From the NCBI RefSeq assembly GCF_000425285.1, contig NZ_AUDD01000007.1, positions 97,717-161,716 of the forward strand: a DNA stretch of 64,000 nt, read 5' to 3'. A program made the translations under genes and the position numbers. This DNA is from Acidipropionibacterium jensenii DSM 20535. Its GTDB lineage: Bacteria > Actinomycetota > Actinomycetes > Propionibacteriales > Propionibacteriaceae. This document shows positions 61,501-64,000 of this stretch, one piece after another. Below the pieces are notes generated by a model, which worked only from the letters and a program-made list of their open reading frames with translations, was not told the DNA's origin and made no database searches. How positions within the stretch are numbered: the stretch's first letter is position 1; every line of letters starts with the position of its first letter.

Positions 61501-62003
61501 CGCTGTGGCAGTCGGGCCAGCTGGCCGGGGTGGCACCGGGCCAGCTGGACATCGAGGTGTGCAGCCAGCCCCCGCTGCTGCCCGAACCGACCCCGGTGGA
61601 ACTACTGGGTCACGATCTTCGGGCAACAGGGATCAGCGCCGAGGATCATCCGATGCGCCATCTGCGCGCGGCGATGGCCGAGCGCGGAGTGCTGCCGATC
61701 GACACCTTGGACCGGGTCGAGGCGGGCCGCCGGATCGAGGTGGCAGGGGTGGTCACCCATCGGCAGCGCCCGGCCACCGCCGGCGGGATCACCTTCATCA
61801 ATCTCGAGGACGAGACCGGTCTGCTCAACGTCATCGTGACCGCCGGGGCGTGGAAGCGGTACCGGCAGGTCGCCTTGACCTGCTCGGGGATGGTGATCAG
61901 GGGGATCCTGGAGCGCGGCGACGAGGGGGTGATGAACCTCTACGCCGACCGCCTGGAGCGGTTGCAGATGGCGGTGGTGGTCTCCTCCCGAAACTTCCGC
62001 TGA
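58560..62003 (+). CDS. dnaE2: Error-prone DNA polymerase III alpha subunit
   Basis: A 1147-residue C-family polymerase. The PHP domain starts near 62 with AELHCHSYYSFLDGA and LTDHDGVYG; the catalytic acids are in PDIDVDFDARR (about 453-463), and FAESHSLSFA and an OB-fold C-terminus with TFINLEDETG follow. It starts with NNPPISWSEMERR-like sequence seen in DnaE2 proteins. With ImuA' and ImuB it carries out damage-induced mutagenesis. An IS cluster begins 370 bp downstream. Confidence 0.94.
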   Translation: MPYDNPPISWSEMERRIRGKAPETEGHGTDRMRGGPEDAPIGRRRAPFSGRATPPEGPVVPYAELHCHSYYSFLDGASSPEDLVRRAVELGLSGLALTDHDGVYGVVRMAEAAEACGLATSIGSELSIGLPAPQNGVADPVGSHLLVLARGTEGYRRLSGAMTEAYLDEDAEKGRPVYDLDRLADQADGHWIILSGCRKGAVRQGLARGGPDLAGRELDRLVRLFGHRNVVVELTDHRRPCDSHDNDALAALAASRELPVVATNDVHYADPGQFELSCALAAVRARRTLDEMDGWLPAGPVARMRSGSEMARLFARYPGAVERSVEIAEQTRFSLRASRPEMPEQKVPQGHTPMSWLRHLADLGCARFYGDDPVARRRLDEELEVIESKDFAGYFLIVHDIVEFARHHDILCQGRGSAAASAVCYVLGITVVDPVFYRLPFERFLSALREEEPDIDVDFDARRRESVIQYVYGRYGRHYAAQVANVISYRPKNAIRDMAKVLGYSQGQQDAWSRQVERWGSRIGEDQEGADRIPERVRDLAGQVLGFPRHLGIHSAGMVLTRHSVGEVCPIEPARMANRTVLQWDKEDCAWMGLVKFDLLGLGMLAALQHTFDLAAEHCGERWTMQSIPRNEPGVYDMLCRADTIGVFQVESRAQIGTLPRLKPRCFYDLAVEIGLIRPGPIQGGAVHPYIRRRTGVDPVSYPHPMLEPVLRRTLGIPLFQEQLMQMATTVGNCTAADADLLRRAMGSKRGVEKIDSLRAKLFAGMAANGISDDVAQEIYNRIESFANFGFAESHSLSFAVLVYASSWLKLHYPAAYLAGLLRSQPMGFYSSATLVADARRHGVRVLGPDLLASGVHAGLEPARRDGRENPEVSENHENPGRGRSDCLLDHTQEQIGEFDAASPDDCASHRRDGGLAVRLGLADVSAIPVEVTEQIVAEREREPFTSLADLVRRVGLEPDQVEALSLAGAFDRLVGSRRGALWQSGQLAGVAPGQLDIEVCSQPPLLPEPTPVELLGHDLRATGISAEDHPMRHLRAAMAERGVLPIDTLDRVEAGRRIEVAGVVTHRQRPATAGGITFINLEDETGLLNVIVTAGAWKRYRQVALTCSGMVIRGILERGDEGVMNLYADRLERLQMAVVVSSRNFR

Positions 62004-62372
62004 GGGGCCGGACCACTCGGTCGTGATCGGCAGGCCGACCAACAGGTCACAATCGATGCAGTAGCCGCCATGGTGGCAGGGCGCGGCACAACTCGTAGGC
62101 TCAAGACACCGGTCGAGGTCCTCGTCGGTACAGACGTGTGGTCACTCCTGATCCAGAGGACCTCGACCGCTCAGCTCACCGACCACCCATTCATCGGCGT
62201 GTCCCGCTCACCCTCACCGCAGATCCGAGGAGCCCGTTAACGACGCGATTCCCGTAGTCGACGTGACTTTTCCCGAGCAGTGCAGTGACCGTGGTCAGAT
62301 CGACCGTGATCACGGTCACAACGTCGTCCTAGGAGGCCACAGGTCATGGTGGCGAAGGATGCTTAGCAAACT
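62004..62372. other. Non-coding stretch with inverted repeats between dnaE2 and IS cluster
   Basis: No convincing gene. It holds a perfect 14-bp inverted repeat (62110-62123 and 62156-62169, 32 nt apart) and a perfect 16-bp palindrome GACCGTGATCACGGTC (62302-62317), with a second partial copy of its arm at 62285. Base composition and lack of reading frame suggest remnants of mobile DNA; no identity could be given. Confidence 0.5.
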
Positions 62373-63179
62373 GGCTCTTCAGGATCCGGGGTGTAGTCGG
62401 GGTCTGAAGCCGCCGGCCTCGAGTAGGGATCTCGCGACATAGTTGGTCAGGTTCCGGAAGTCCAGGGCTGAGCCGCGTAGGTGTTCGAGTCGGCCGTTGA
62501 TGGCCTGGGTGGGCCCGTTGGATGTGCCGGGCCGGTCGAAGTGGGCCAGCACGTCGGTGGCCCGTTTGGTCAGTGTCCGGCCGAGCGTGATGACCTCGGC
62601 GAGTGCCTTCGGCACGCCGGTGCTGACCGACTCGATCAGGCTGGCCATCAGCTCCCGGCCATGTCGGCGGTCAGGGTGACGGTAGGCGGCGATCATCGTC
62701 TGGTAGATGCCCCAGATGGCCTCGACCTCGACGTGGGCGTCGTCGTTGAAGAGCGCGGTGAGCCGGTTGGTCTGTTTCTCGGTGAGCAGGTCAGCGACGG
62801 TGCACAGCGTTCTGCGTGCGGCGTACAGCGGATCGCTCTTGCGGCCGCGGTGTCCGCCGATGGCCTGCTGGACCCGGCGCCGACACTCAGCAAGGGCCTC
62901 GCCGGCCAGCCGCGTGACGTGGAAGGGATCCATCACCTCGGTCGCGGTCGGCAGTTCCTCGGCGGCGGTCTTGAAGCCCGTGAACCCGTCCATCGACACC
63001 ACCTCCACACCGTCACGCCACGCCTGGTCGCGATCGGCCAGCCAGGTCTTGAACACCTGCTTGGAGCGGCCCTCGACCATATCGAACAGCCGCGCAGGGC
63101 CGGTGCCGGCACGGACCGGGGTGAGATCGATGATCACCGTGACGTACGTGTCACCGCGCCGGGTGTGCCTCCAGATGTG
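62373..63179 (-). mobile_element. 3' part of an ISL3-family element
   Basis: The right end resembles an ISL3 terminal repeat beginning GGCTCTTC at 62373, close to the transposase stop. The left part is cut at 63179 by another IS and lies outside the window, if it still exists. Confidence 0.7.
62379..63179 (-). pseudogene. ISL3-family transposase, C-terminal fragment
   Basis: 267 codons of an ISL3 transposase that normally has about 430. The DDE catalytic core is visible: VVSMDGFTGFK, VMDPFH and the late NGPTQAINGRLEHLRGSALDFRN region with the terminal Glu region. The frame opens at HIWRHTRRGD; the preceding codons belong to the inserted IS3 element. It is broken and cannot make active transposase from this half alone. 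Confidence 0.88.
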
Positions 63180-64000
63180 TGGACTGCTTGCCGTTTCTCG
63201 GACACGCCCAAACACTTGGTTTCAGGCCACCTGACGTGATTCCCTGTACTCCGCCTCAATCTCATTAGGGGTCTGATACCCCAACGACGAGTGAAGACGT
63301 TTCTGATTGTACCTGAGCTCGATCCACCGCACAATATCCCGGACCGCATCATCTCTGGCCCGATAGATCACCCGGTGCACCCTCTCGTTCTTCAATGTCG
63401 CATTGAACGACTCCGCCAACGCATTATCCCAGCACAGTCCCGTCCTCCCCACGGACAGTCTGATATCATAGGATTCGAGCAGTTCGGTGAATTCCTTCGA
63501 CATGTACTGCGAGCCATGATCCGAATGGAAAATGGTCGCCCCTCTCATATACTCACAATTCCTGACGGCCATGTCGATGGCCTTGCAGATCAATCCGGTC
63601 CTCATGTGATCATCGATCGCGTAACCCACGGCCCTCTTCGTGCAGTAGTCCAGTACCGTCGCCAGATAGCAGAATCCTTCCAGGGTGCGAATATAGGTGA
63701 TGTCACCGACCCATTTGTATCCCGGCTGCGCCGCGGTGAAGTCTCGTTCCACCAGGTCTGGGCGCCCGTCGGCGTCGTCGGCCGGGATCCTGGTGCGGAC
63801 CGCCAGGCGGAGCTGGGCGGCCACCAGCCCCTCGGCCCGCATGATGGAGCGGATCGTGTCCGGGTGCACCGCCTCACCGGCCCGGGCGAGCTCGGCGGCG
63901 ATCCGCCGGTAGCCGTAGGTACCGTCCGAGTCAGCAAAATAGAAACGAATCTTGGAAGCGAGGTCACGGCGTCGACGTGCGGTCGCAGAAATGGGCCTGG
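63180..64000 (-). mobile_element. IS3-family element inserted in ISL3 (runs off window)
   Basis: The end proposed at 63180 starts TGGACTG and continues into CCGTTTCTCGGACAC, an IS3-like terminal sequence, directly after the ISL3 codon CAC. The other end is beyond 64000. Confidence 0.75.
63222..64000 (-). CDS. IS3-family transposase OrfB, 5' end beyond window
   Basis: The C-terminal 258 codons of an IS3 OrfB, with the frame open to the window edge (the first visible part reads RPISATARRRRDLASKIRFY). The DDE residues are seen: GDITYI, FHSDHGSQY and ESFNATLKNE. GTYGYRRI and the terminal RLHSSLGYQTPNEIE are family hallmarks. OrfA should lie just outside. Typical GC and codon use drop here (AT-richer third positions than neighbouring genes), which fits recent arrival. 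Confidence 0.93.
   Translation of the reverse strand, partial: RPISATARRRRDLASKIRFYFADSDGTYGYRRIAAELARAGEAVHPDTIRSIMRAEGLVAAQLRLAVRTRIPADDADGRPDLVERDFTAAQPGYKWVGDITYIRTLEGFCYLATVLDYCTKRAVGYAIDDHMRTGLICKAIDMAVRNCEYMRGATIFHSDHGSQYMSKEFTELLESYDIRLSVGRTGLCWDNALAESFNATLKNERVHRVIYRARDDAVRDIVRWIELRYNQKRLHSSLGYQTPNEIEAEYRESRQVA

Noticed and set aside
62004..62372. Small gene in the gap after dnaE2
   Set aside because: Short frames have no start signal, no family resemblance and are interrupted by palindromes.

Overview
The window is high-GC, gene-dense DNA from an actinobacterium. Supporting marker families are WhiB, DUF3499, DUF3039, DUF2017, DUF5719, TIGR03089, an LCP protein, an acyl-CoA carboxylase with epsilon subunit, MurT/GatD and ImuA'/ImuB/DnaE2. 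A member of Propionibacteriales (a Propionibacterium-like genus) is a reasonable inference, not proven. Many genes start with GTG or ATG 6-9 nt after a TANNNT hexamer, which points to widespread leaderless transcription.

Layout. 1-5.9 kb: a truncated uridine-kinase-like gene, a DUF2207 membrane protein, a phosphohexomutase with purine nucleoside phosphorylase, and an orphan membrane protein. 6-16.2 kb: biotin and CoA metabolism (carboxylase alpha chain, beta and epsilon subunits, Maf, biotin ligase), with a Nudix hydrolase, PdxK, an SDR enzyme, a lone arginine deiminase, a lipoprotein and an S51 peptidase. 16.2-33.6 kb: purK/purE, then a cell-envelope block (LCP ligase, glycosyltransferases, TIGR03089, GDP-mannose pyrophosphorylase, WhiB, DUF5719, DUF3499, Trm112, a frameshifted SIS/TobH-like gene), a CDF transporter, aroQ and DUF3039. 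From memory, much of 2.5-31.7 kb matches gene neighbourhoods around M. tuberculosis Rv3255c-Rv3308, but phosphomannomutase and manA are absent from their usual places. 33.7-38.8 kb: RDD protein, malQ, HU, pncB. 38.9-48 kb: clpS-DUF2017, an iron-regulated feoABC operon behind a DtxR/IdeR-like box, murI, and rph-rdgB-thyA-folA-dinB. 48-53.7 kb: tRNA-Leu, peroxiredoxin, DUF3618 and GroES-like genes, a sugar ABC importer without its ATPase, and a class I amidotransferase. 53.8-62 kb: tRNA-Lys, gatD-murT (peptidoglycan amidation), and the imuA'-imuB-dnaE2 mutagenesis operon behind a promoter resembling the PafBC-dependent RecA-NDp class. 62-64 kb: a 370-bp non-coding stretch, then an ISL3-family transposase gene broken by an IS3-family element that runs off the window.

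Most notable points: a one-base C-run frameshift in the TobH-like gene that leaves one 682-codon frame running into the downstream CDF transporter; the damage-type promoter of the mutasome operon; a Cys/His-rich insertion in the FeoB G domain together with a four-cysteine FeoC-like protein; an 18-bp in-frame repeat array at the start of purE; and the leaderless promoter pattern, including very short divergent intergenic regions. No CRISPR array, prophage or defence island was seen, and I found no clearly novel multi-gene system.
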